Shown here piece after piece: positions 46,932-57,402 of a stretch of 64,000 bases of DNA. Within the stretch, counting starts at the first letter, position 1, and every line of letters starts with the position of its first letter. A program made the translations under genes and the position numbers. The notes under the pieces are model-generated. The model had not been told where the DNA came from, did not search any database, and worked only from the letters and a program-made list of their open reading frames with translations. Source of the DNA: Pseudopithomyces maydicus (taxonomy: Eukaryota; Ascomycota; Dothideomycetes; Pleosporales; Didymosphaeriaceae); NCBI GenBank assembly GCA_026873275.1, contig JANTUC010000001.1, forward strand, positions 992,001 through 1,056,000, given 5' to 3'.

Positions 46932-48410
46932 ATGGCAGATGCCCGGTACCGCACATCATGCGATGCATGCTTATCATCCAAAGTCAAGTGCTCTCAGAAC
47001 AAGCCTTCATGTTGGCGTTGCACTCAGCACGGCCAAAGTTGCGTATACAGTCAATATCGTCGCATTGGCCGGCCTCCCAAACGACACTCTTTGGGAGGAC
47101 CAACGCCAAAATCACAACAGACACACAAGTCACAGCAATCGAAATCTCGAGCCAATAACATCAATATACAAAGAAAGCACGCCTCGACACCTCACCCAGA
47201 ACCAGTCAGCAAGATATTACCCGCAATCCGTCGAGATTCAGCGGCGCCCGCGAACAGTGTGGCCAACTTTGAGGGTGCTGAAACACTGGAGACTACAGAC
47301 CCCCACGAAATGACGTGGGATTTCACGGATGTTTGGACTCATGAGGACATGGCTGCATGCGTGCCGTCAGAGACGTCAGATGCCTTTGGCGCTATCGATA
47401 ACCTTGACACACGGGTCTACCCGACGCCTGTTACCACTTCACTGGAACTGGATGACCTCTCATCCACTTTGGATTCAACCTCGACGGTGAAAAGTTCCCG
47501 GGATCGCAGACATCATGTGACAGCGTTTCCAAGCCCACGAGTTTCTGATGACCACGGTCGTGGCACGCCGCCTTATCTTGCATTGGTCTCACGTCCGGGC
47601 AGTTCTTCGGGTACTTCGTCAGGATATACCTCGATATCCACCAGTCACAATACAGAGCCACGGCGACAGAGGCGCCTGCTCCGGCCCATTTCCAACACTG
47701 CCTTCTTAACAACCAATCGGGGGGCATCCACGTCACAGCACATGACCAACGAGGCATCAAACAAGGACACTCAGTACTTGTTTCTCTCTGCGTACCTTCC
47801 TGCTTCCCCTGCGCCGGGTCCCTGTCTGATTCAGTGCCATTCCAGGTTAAGCGAGCAGCTCAATCGCCTAAGCGACATCCGCTCTGCAGCAATCACCGTT
47901 TCCTACGACAAGCTACTAGCACTAGCAGAACAAACCCGACAAGATCGACAGAAGGTGCTGGCTTGTCAAGCATGCTTCACTCATACCAGGAGTTGCCAGA
48001 CGCTGTTGCTGCTTATCATGGTCATCGACGCGCTGCTGGCACTCTTTGAAGGCGATAATCCGAACTGCGTGCTCCCTGTCGTGGACACTGTCTCCTTTGG
48101 ATCTCTTGAACCTGCAGTTGAGCCTGATTCTCCTCGCTCGCCGCCACCACTTAGACAGAGTTTTCATCTACCACTCATCGTTGGCCGCTTTGAAGTAGAA
48201 AAGTCGCTTCAGACGTCCTTCTTGCGCCATCTACTCCGTCGCCATTTCGAAAGCCAGAAGCTGGCTGTCGAAGAGATCCATTCGCGTATCTCTTCCTATC
48301 AGATCATGGCTGTAAAAGGCGATCTCCGATACAGGGTTGCTGCCGAGCTATTGCGTGATATGAGCGAGCGGATCCAGGAGCTTTCAGGGAGGGTGGTCTT
48401 CGGAATCTAG
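46932..48410 (+). CDS. Zn2Cys6 transcription factor, AflR-like, 492 aa
   Basis: Probable pathway-specific activator of the neighbouring polyketide genes. The zinc cluster is near the N-terminus: CDACLSSKVKCSQNKPSCWRC with a final Cys in GQSCVYS, followed by the basic linker RRIGRPPKR. This spacing and linker are characteristic of AflR-type regulators. The middle is Ser/Thr/Pro-rich. The C-terminal ~170 residues are helical (LLALAEQTRQDRQKVLACQACFTHTRSCQTLLLLIMVIDALLALF in outline), resembling the AflR regulatory domain. Single exon, intact. The ATG at 46932 was chosen over an upstream TTG. Its integrity contrasts with the broken PKS. Confidence 0.88.
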   Translation: MADARYRTSCDACLSSKVKCSQNKPSCWRCTQHGQSCVYSQYRRIGRPPKRHSLGGPTPKSQQTHKSQQSKSRANNINIQRKHASTPHPEPVSKILPAIRRDSAAPANSVANFEGAETLETTDPHEMTWDFTDVWTHEDMAACVPSETSDAFGAIDNLDTRVYPTPVTTSLELDDLSSTLDSTSTVKSSRDRRHHVTAFPSPRVSDDHGRGTPPYLALVSRPGSSSGTSSGYTSISTSHNTEPRRQRRLLRPISNTAFLTTNRGASTSQHMTNEASNKDTQYLFLSAYLPASPAPGPCLIQCHSRLSEQLNRLSDIRSAAITVSYDKLLALAEQTRQDRQKVLACQACFTHTRSCQTLLLLIMVIDALLALFEGDNPNCVLPVVDTVSFGSLEPAVEPDSPRSPPPLRQSFHLPLIVGRFEVEKSLQTSFLRHLLRRHFESQKLAVEEIHSRISSYQIMAVKGDLRYRVAAELLRDMSERIQELSGRVVFGI

Positions 48411-49711
48411 AGCTGCCGTGCTGTTGTCTTGGGAAACAAAATCTTGTACCTATATCGAAAATAGGCCAAGTTTTGCATCAGCTGTACCGATAGGATGAAA
48501 AATCCAACAGGTGAAATTCATGTGTTGCCCCACGTGCCTCGTATAAACCTAAAGCTTGCCCAATCGTCGCAGCTAGCCGTGGCTTTAAAAGGAACTCCCA
48601 TCGTCCGATCCTCATTGCCAACTCAACGAAGAAAAAAGGAAACAAAATATTGAACATCGATACCTCAAATCTGAGGCCTTTCATGTCTCAATTCCGCATC
48701 TGTATTGCTTTAGGCAAATCATCTATGTACACACAGTCTAGTTATCCCTTTCTAGGAAACCGGTGAAGCCATCATGAAGAAAAGGATCACACTAATACTC
48801 GTAAAAGCATAGGAGTTTCCTATTGTAGATAGTTTCCGGCGATGCGGGCAGTGCCGCCGCCCCATCCGCCGCGCGACGCATAGCCGATCAGGCCAACAAC
48901 CTCCATTCCGCTGTCAGCCTGCATAAGGCTGTCAGCCAAGCTCTTAACTATTATGCCAAGTCTCTAAACGTATTCAACATGGGTGTAATCAATGCAGTCG
49001 GTCGCTCTTTCGGTCTTTCTGCGAGGTGAGAATATTGTTGTCGCATAGAGCGCATCTACCGAGTCGTATGGACCGTTGTGCGCGTCTATAATCGATGTCG
49101 GTGAGGCAACTGCGTATTGTGCACCAAATTTGAGTTTACACTGTATAACAGAACATAGTGCTGGTAGTATAGTCACTGTGCTGCTGGATGGAGTACTGCA
49201 TTATGAGATTAATATTGAGATGGTGTGGGACAGAACCAGTTCACGGAAGATGTTCTCAACAATACATTGATTTTCAATTACCGTCGTTAAAACCTGTACA
49301 TACATTTGAGAAGCATAATAGCGCCTCATGTAAGGTATTTCAGTCGATTGAAAATGCATTTACTTGAGCCCGATCGTGTTAAATGCTTGATTTCCGTCAG
49401 TGACGTGCATTTTAATTGCAGCTGTCATGCAAGGTATCATTCACGATGCACTGCATTGCTAGGGAATCTCGTAGATGTGATGTTCTGGTATGAAACATTG
49501 GCATTGTCGGGTTTAAACAATCCAAACAGTGAAAAAAGAGCATCGATCTAATTCGAATCACAATAAATTGCCTGATCGATGTGGAAAAGACACAGCCGAC
49601 TGTTTCGGTCAGACTCAAATTCGTCTCAGGAACGTTCCTTCTCAATCTGGAGTTTCTGCAACGCGGGGTTCAGGTTCCCCTGATTCGATCATCGGGCCTC
49701 TTAACACTACT
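48411..49711. other. Intergenic region, 1.3 kb, with a short repeat remnant
   Basis: Contains the 31-bp repeat end at 49269-49299. No gene is supported on either strand. Confidence 0.6.
49262..49306 (-). mobile_element. Minimal (31-bp) copy of the AT-rich repeat's conserved end, with 7-bp flanking repeat
   Basis: ATTTTCAATTA followed by CCGTCGT and AAAACCTGTAC matches the conserved end of the copy at 43954. ATACATT occurs on both sides (49262-49268 and 49300-49306). This is the shortest of three copies. Confidence 0.6.
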
Positions 49712-52700
49712 TCAATTCAGCACGATCACATCGTAATAGGTTTCCAAAGGTGACTTACCAGATAAGTTGAGCGGCTCCTCGAAGAGCAATGCCCATTCTG
49801 AGCAGACCATCTGGCTGAGTGCTTGAACTTTGTCTCTTGCCCAGACCTCTCCTTGCCTGTTCCAACGAATTTCCCTTCCGAGAAGACCTTGGATGCTGTC
49901 CTGTATCTCCTGTACTCGTTCGGTTGAATGCCAAGGAACTGTTTACATTTAGCTAATATATGGCGATCGACCCAAAGCACGTACATTCTGTATTCATGTT
50001 TGTGGACAGAAGACGATGTCGCAATCGAGCGCTAATGTGCTCCGGCACATTGTCAGTTAGTATTGCTGATCCTTGTAGAGCGAAGTGATCAAATGCCCAA
50101 CATATTTCCACAACAAATGAAGACGCTTGAGTATTGATTACTTCGGGAGGAACACCAGCTTCTGTCAACGGTGTTAGATTAGTCATATTGTCTCATCTTT
50201 TCGTTCTACTAGCGCTCATAGCGCCATGATGGATCACAGAGACTTACCTTCAACAAACCTCCAGTCAAGACCATGCTCTCGTCGCATTGATTGGAACCAA
50301 TCAATCAGCCTATCTTTCGACAGCTCATCTTGTGTTCGAGTCATCAAGCTGTGAATAGGTTAACCGATATTAGCTAGGCGATAGCTATGGATTACTTACG
50401 CCACTGCCAGTGTATCGTTCAACTCCCTGGAATACTGTCCACCAAGTTGCCGTAGCTTCAAGTAACACTTGATTGTATTTCTCTTAAGAATACTGTGGAG
50501 AGCTCTATGGTCTTCTTCCGATATACGAACAATACCCCTGACCTGACCGACAAGATCGAGAGGAGTTGTTCCCGTCGAAGATAGTCGATTCCAATCAAGT
50601 CGTTCGTTCAAACTCTGGACGTGACTCTCTATAATGCCTATCGCAACTACGTTTCCAAAGTAAGCAGCCCGGTGTAAAGGAGTAATACCCTGATCATCTA
50701 CATGATACAAAAATTCTTTTCCTGGAAACCTCTCGAGTAGTAGTCGTAGCACAATATATCCTACTGGGTTGCTCGACATTTCGTCTTTGATTAATTAGTC
50801 CAGATTATAAACAACTGAAAAGGTTAACATTTACCATGAAAAAAGCCATCAGCAGCAAGGTGCAGAAGTGTAGTTCCTGCAGTGGTTGCTATGAACTTTG
50901 GTTGCGGGCTTAGATTGAGCATGTACTCAAGTGATTCTATTTCTATAACGTTCGAGCGGACTGATGAGGAGACCAGGTATCCGAGTAATGTCATGAGGGA
51001 ATTTTCGTCTTGTTCATGCCTAGTAGGTAACATGAAATCGTCATATGAAACGCAGAATTGCGTTCTGAGATGTTCAGCTAGATTCAGATGATCTGTTGAA
51101 CCTTCAATGACTGCGAGATCGAAGATCCTGAACCCGCCACTGTTGGGGATCGTCATCAGGTGCTGCAAGTCTAAACTGCTTGGTAATGAAACTTGGCCAG
51201 ACTGTACTTTTTCGATCACCCTCAAGAGCATTGCGGGTGCGAAGACGGCTCCGTGGTGGAAGGGATTACATTCATCGTCCGTTCTTGGAAGCGTTGCTAA
51301 TGCTCCACGTTCTAACAGAGCAACGAAAGTTGTATATCTTCCTCGCTCAGCAGCCCAGTGGAGTGCAGACATTCCATTGGTGTCATCGACCTCGTTGACA
51401 TCAGGGCAGGCAGGCGTATTCAGAACAGCAATGGCTAGATCTTCATAACCAGTATGGCAAGCACCGATCAGAGGGTTTGTCCCTCTACCAACCTCTGAGC
51501 CTCGCATGGTTACTTGCATTCTGTTGTTAATGAGCGTGTCGACTATGCCCTGCAAGACTTGCTTTGTTGTAGCGCCGCAGACGCGACGACGATAGAATTC
51601 GTTGTGGACGAGAAGAACGCTGTAGCTGTCAACCAATTCGTCCTCCACAGTTGACTGGAGGATGTTCAAATTTGATGAAACTCGTAATTGCGAAGCCGGA
51701 AGACGCTCGCCAATGGCCTGGACCAAATCCAAGTCGAGTTTGGCCACGGCTGCTGAGAGAGGTGTCCAGTTATTTTCAGACTTTACCAGGAGATTGACCT
51801 CTGGTAAATGAATCAACGCCTTGGAAATTTCCCCGAACGAAAAATCCCAGCCCATGAAGGTCGCAAGCAAAGGCGTATTTCCTTTCTTGTCTTTGTCCTC
51901 GAGAGAAAGGCCATTCGTGAGAGCAAGTCTGAGAAGCGATCCCATGTCTTCTGCCGATCGAACTTGATTGAGGAAATGCAGAATAGAACGACCGGAAACA
52001 TCGTCACGACGCGTGACATGCGCTCCCTTGTCGGCAAGATAAACAGCGACATCAATGTTGCCGAACATACAGCTAAGCCACAACGCCGTCATTCCAGGAG
52101 TTACCCCAACATCATTGACTTTAGCTCTAAGCTCTTCAACAAGTGTCTTCACAAGAGGCAGATCTCCTTTGATCGCTGCGATTTGTAATAAGGTCAAGTA
52201 GAGTGTGTTATCAACGCGGTTAACGCAGCTGTGGGATTTGACGGATCCAGAAAAAATATGTTTCTGTCCTGATTTGACCTCGAGCTCTGATACATCATAT
52301 CCGAGTATGGAATTGAACGGAAATTTCCTGTCTGAACGGAACTGGGATGACGTGCCCCTGGAGACTAACCAAAAGGCAAATGCGATCGTCCGTTGGAGGC
52401 GATATTCAGATGATTTTATGTAGGCATTGTATTCTGATGGAGTCTCACTTGCCCATTCGTTCACTATAGTGAGATTACAATTTTCGATAATGCGTCCCCC
52501 AAAGAGGTGAATATCAGCTTCGATGAGAGCAGCGTGGGCAGTCTGTGCGAGATTTTCAGATCGTACTTTCGCAGAATCTTCGGGCATCGGGCGATCTAGA
52601 GAAGCGTAGATATTGGATATGGCTGAGAGGGCTTTCGGGGACTCCAACATGGTGGCTTTTGCAAGCCATATAAGGCTTGTCTCAATATCCTTCGGTGTTC

Positions 52701-54595
52701 CGACCCCTTCAAAGTAGGCAATTGAAAGTTGATACGAGGCTTCTCCTGCCCTAGTTTTATCGCCTGGGGCAGTTTCATCTGCTATCGAGAGGAGGTTGCG
52801 CACCAGTTCTGTTGCGGTACTAACTGATAGGTTGTGCGCAGAAAATCGTCTTGTTTCTTCGAGCTTCGTAACTTAGAATATGTTTGGATCAGGATAGCGA
52901 ACTTACATCGGGAATGTCTTCAGTACTTTGTCTTTGTGAATGCCCAAGTCTCTGTTCTAAGTCTCTAGCTTCGGCTATTGGAAGTCTGGGAATATAGTCG
53001 ATGTTGATCTCCCGAGGCTTTAGTAACTCCTCAAAGGGATCTTTAAGAACTCCCTATGCTACAAATAAGCTTCCATGTTCCTGAGTGACGAGTAAATAGT
53101 GGTCCTACCGTTATTTTCAAAATGTATCGAAGCACACTCACCATCCCCCATGTGGCAGTGTTCAGACTAAATCGCAATGGGCGAAGAAATATAGAAGCAG
53201 CTGTCCGTAGGCAAGTAGCTGCCACATTTGATAAGCTGTGTAGTCCCAATAACAATCCTGTTTTGGGAGGGTGGGAAGTTTTTGGGAAATGCGATCTGCG
53301 CTCCTCGGGTTCAGGTTCAGACCCCGAGCCACCAGTGGAACCTTCCTCATTTTGGCCGTCATCGTTAGTGTTGTCCCTGGATCTGTCAACACTGTTGCAT
53401 AGACGTTATTAGGATTATTCATACCTCCCAAAAAGATATCCTATCAAAGTCAACTCTTTCCCAACAAGATCTAACGGGAAGCGATGGGCCGGATTAAAGA
53501 GTGTAGTGATCAAGATAGCCTTCTGAAGTATTGCCGCTTGTACTTCAGAATATTCAACCGCTGCAAGCATTGCGTCTTTCACAGTGTTAAAAAGACGCAT
53601 GTCCCCTTCATCTCTCTCTTGCTTGAGATCGTTGATCTCGGATAGAGTCAGTCCTTGGAAAGGATCTCCTCCATTCATGAATATTCGGGTGAGGAGGAGA
53701 CCAAAGCTGTATGTGTCAGAGCTTGGAAGATCTTCGAGCTTTATTCCAGTTCCAAAGGCCAATTCTGGTGCATTCCACGGGGAGTACCGAGTTTTGCGGA
53801 AAATGTTGTTGAGTCATAATCGGTCATGATAATGGAAAACCCAAAATCACAGAGTTTGGCTCGGTACCTGATTCCCATCGGTTGTTCATCTTGTTCTGCA
53901 AATACAAGAACGTTCTCCAATTTCAAGTCTCCATGTACAATTTTGTGAAGATGAAGCATGTGGAGACCTGTCAAAACGTCCAGTGCCAGTGATAGTTTGG
54001 CATTCCAAGTATGTGCGTCGGTGTTCAACGAAAGGAATTCTTGGAGGTTTCCGTAGTCTGCTGCCTCCAACAAAAGGCGAGGCCAGAAACGGCCCTGGCG
54101 AGGAATAGAGTCCCACGTCACACATATTAGTTGAACGAAGTTATTCCCCTGGTTGAGAGTTGTATTGCTTAAGATGCGAACCTCGTTTGTGATAGCCGCA
54201 AGCTGCTGTTCATCGGTCACTCCGCTAGCCGATGAAATGTTGATACGCTTTGCAACGACTTTTCTTGAAGCCAAGGAAGCTCTGATTTCCTGTTCAGTAC
54301 TCAAAATCCTTGAGATGGTTGTTGCATTCTCAGGCAAAGATGAGAAGGCTTGTGAAACACCATATGATCGGCCATCGCCGACAGAGACGTAATCGACTCC
54401 CTGCGAGGAACCTCTGGACGCACCAAGGATCGGAATACTTAAGCTGGTGATCAACCTGAAGAAGGCACCTTGCCCTTGTAGAACATTGTGACGCAGAGGC
54501 CTATTCACGACTTCGTCATCAGGAGTGACTGCTGGGTAGAAACGATCAGCCTGCCCAGAAAGGGTGGCTGTGGAAGTAGACTCCATAGAATCCAT
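49712..54595 (-). CDS. Protein kinase with Sel1-like and ankyrin repeats, ~1,503 aa (frameshifted in this sequence)
   Basis: Likely a signalling or non-self-sensing kinase. The N-terminal kinase has VVAKRI (ATP-binding Lys), HGDLKLENVLV, DFGFS and a WNAPE activation-loop end. A linker, a Sel1-like stretch (ASYQLSIAYFEGVGTPKDIETSLIWLAKA in outline) and at least seven ankyrin repeats follow (e.g. GMTALWLSCMFGNIDVAVYL; GMSALHWAAERGRY; GITPLHRAAYFGN). Exons, from the start: 54595-53425, 53382-53109, 53053-52907, 52863-50835, 50784-50400, 50348-50248, 50161-49985 and 49938-49712; every phase closes. The frame breaks at the GGGG run 53779-53782, just before WNAPE. An alternative donor at 53141 and the 3' end are uncertain. 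The start lies 442 bp from the divergent HeLo gene. Confidence 0.82.
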
Positions 54596-55037
54596 AAAGC
54601 ATTATTGTGAGTAAGACACACTGGGGGAAGATTTAGATAATATGCGTTACTGCCTGTGATTCTCGCAAGCACAAGGGTCTAATACGAGGTTGTGACGCGT
54701 CTCAGTCGTGCGGCTGAGGTCAAGAGGTCGCATGCTCAGGCGAATAAGAGTGCGACTCGGTTAGATCTAATTGGGTCAATCTGTATCAGTCTTTCCTCAG
54801 CCTTGCCCAACACGAGGAGGCTTTCCAGCTTGATTGGAGCTAATCCTAGCGAAACCAATGTGGCTGTGACGTGTGCTGTATCAGTCAATCACTCCATGAA
54901 GAAGCTTTCTGCTCCAGTGCTTGTCCTTCTTCGCAACAGGTCCCATTCAACAAGGCTTAATGAGCATTTTTCAACATCACGAGTAGATCAACACAAATAA
55001 CTCTCACGGACCACGTTTCATCGCAAGTGCAATCAAC
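54596..55037. promoter_or_regulatory. Divergent promoter region between the kinase-ankyrin and HeLo genes
   Basis: 442 bp separate two opposed start codons, so the genes probably share control elements. I see no named motif. Confidence 0.5.
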
Positions 55038-56839
55038 ATGGAAGTTGCTGGCCTCGTTCTAGGCACCACTGGGCTAATAACGCTCGTCGAAAAGGCCTTG
55101 CAGCTAATGCAAGGGATATCTGAAGCGAAAGCATTTGGCCCTGATCTTGTAGGATTTGCTGCCGAGCTTGAATTTGAACACTACCGCTTCCTGCTTTGGG
55201 CGCAACTGTCTGGTGTCTTCAATCCACCCACCAATAATATCGCTAGTCCATCGACACAGCTAGTCGTAGCTGGTGATCTTTCTACCCAAATCGGCGAATG
55301 GATCAAGAATGCTGCTGCCCGGCTTGTGATTGGGGTAGAAGAGGTGGATAAACTCGTCAAGAAATACCAGCAAACGTCTGCAAACAATGCTAATGGAGGA
55401 CCAAGTTCGTTGCCATCAATTGCGACAGGACTCAGTACGACTTTGCCCATGCTCGGATTGAAGCACAGTGTTAGTATAACTGCTAAGATCGACCAACATC
55501 GAAAGCAAGGGCTAGAGTTGCAGAAAAGCAATCCTTTCCGTCGACGATTTGTGTTCGGTACGAAGCCTTGGGGAGAACCCGACAAAAAGACGCTCAGAGA
55601 CAAGTTGGATGAGATACGACACTGGAATGATCGTCTAGCAAGCCTATTGCCATATGCTGTGCGCCAAACTGTGACACAGCAGGCTTTGCCGGGCGCATTA
55701 CTTCACGATGCAGATAATGAGTTGCTCAAAAAGCTGCTCAAAGCCTCGGATCACCATAGCGCTGCCGTCAGGCTACATGCAAGACTTTGGACGGAAAAAT
55801 TGAAATTCAAGGCTGACGATCAAGTTCCGCTCGACGAGTCAATCATCAGACAGTATCGTCGACCTGCCGCAGTGATACGGAGTATTCAAGGTCTGGCGCC
55901 TAGCAGTGGTGGGCTTTCGTTGATCGAATTCCAGGAGGGTCGAAATGGTGAGAAGGCACCTCAATCTCAATAATTCCATAACTGACTTTATGAGCAGCTC
56001 CTGAACGGATGACTATAGAATGGTACTCCTTTGGCAGTACGTGGAACGATCAAGATATAACACTAGCCACCAACCGGATAGCCGCACTCGTTCATCTCTC
56101 GAGCCTGGAGGACAAGCCTGATAGCTTGCGACTCCTCGAAGGCCATTGCTTCGTAGTAAAGTCCGACTCTCACGGAGTCATCCGAAAGATTCCAGACAAC
56201 GCTTCGCGTATTAAGCATCCCATCTCCTTGAACTCCCTAATCAAGACCCCACCACCAGGCTTTCGTCTACCTTCACTAGAGAGCCGCGTCCAATTGGCAC
56301 AACAGCTAGTGGCATCCATGTATTCTTTCAGCATTGTCCAATGGTTCCACAAAGACTTCAACACGCACAACGTCTATTTCTTCAGAGATAATTCGACCGC
56401 ATCGGCCGTCATACTCGATGCACCTTATATCTCCGGACTGTCGATTGCAAGACCAGACAACGACCAGCAAAAGTCGCTCAACAAAGAGCTCGACGCCCTG
56501 TCAATCTACCTTCATCCCGACTTGCGGACTGGGCGCCCCGAAGAACGACCAAGATACCGGGCGAAATACGAGTTCTATAGCCTTGGACTGGTACTGCTCG
56601 AAATCGGTGGTTGGAGATCCATTGACATGCTCCCGGGCGTCACCAGCGCTTTGGACAAGGTGGAGTTCAAGAAGCGGGTAGTAGACAGAGCGAAGAAAGA
56701 TTTACCTTTTTTCATGGGTAAGAGATATACCGACGTGGTTCTGTATTGTCTGACCTGCGCTGATGACGATGTGGATGAGCTGAAAAGTGAAATGGGGACA
56801 CTCTACGAGTGCGTTGTGTTGGAGCTTGCAAGATGTTAG
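55038..56839 (+). CDS. HeLo-domain protein with C-terminal pseudokinase, 583 aa
   Basis: HeLo domains are helical bundles that attack membranes in fungal programmed cell death and are related to the four-helix bundle of animal MLKL. The N-terminus MEVAGLVLGTTGLITLVEKA and GPDLVGFAAELEFEHYRFLLWA fit the HeLo pattern (~residues 1-210). The second half (~300-583) is kinase-like: a catalytic-loop sequence HKDFNTHN is kept, but no DFG motif (LDAPYISG instead) and no glycine loop are seen, so it is probably a pseudokinase. One intron, 55948-55997 (50 nt, phase 1). Intact. Neighbour: the divergent kinase-ankyrin gene. HeLo identity rests on pattern recognition without a search. Confidence 0.82.
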
Positions 56840-57402
56840 GTTCGACAAATGTAGTTTTTATTGACAATATCGTCTAGATTTGGTGGGAGCGAAAGCAGTA
56901 CAACTCTGACACAAATCGCCATCTCATTCTCGAACTTTTCACAAAACTCGCTTGTTCAGGCAAATCATTCATTCGCCTCCTTATCCATGTATCGTATCTA
57001 TTTACACTTCATCCAAGCCCCACCCTCCAATATCCAACATTCCCAAGCTAAACATCGCAGCGCAGCTACAGTGCGCGCAAGATATCTTCTGGCTCAAAGC
57101 GCCAAATACAATATACATGGAACCTGTGCGCCCTCCGAGCCCAAGTCCTTATCCAAGTCCAGAAAAACAAAAACCCTCTACATACACATGAACATGTATG
57201 TATATGTGGTACTGTATGTATATACCCCTCCTATGGAGGGAGGGTGCATGCTCAATCAAAAGCCGCACCACGCGACGGACAGACGTCGATATCATTCGTC
57301 CTTCGGTTCAACGCCGCAAAACGCCAAGCTAGATGCATGAACGGTCGTGAAGAGAAAAAAAGCGCGAAGAAAAACAAAACGCAGGAGCGGTTAGAGCAAG
57401 GA
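56840..57402. other. Intergenic region between convergent genes, 0.56 kb
   Basis: The 3' flanks of the HeLo and GH17 genes. Open frames here carry no motif. Confidence 0.6.
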
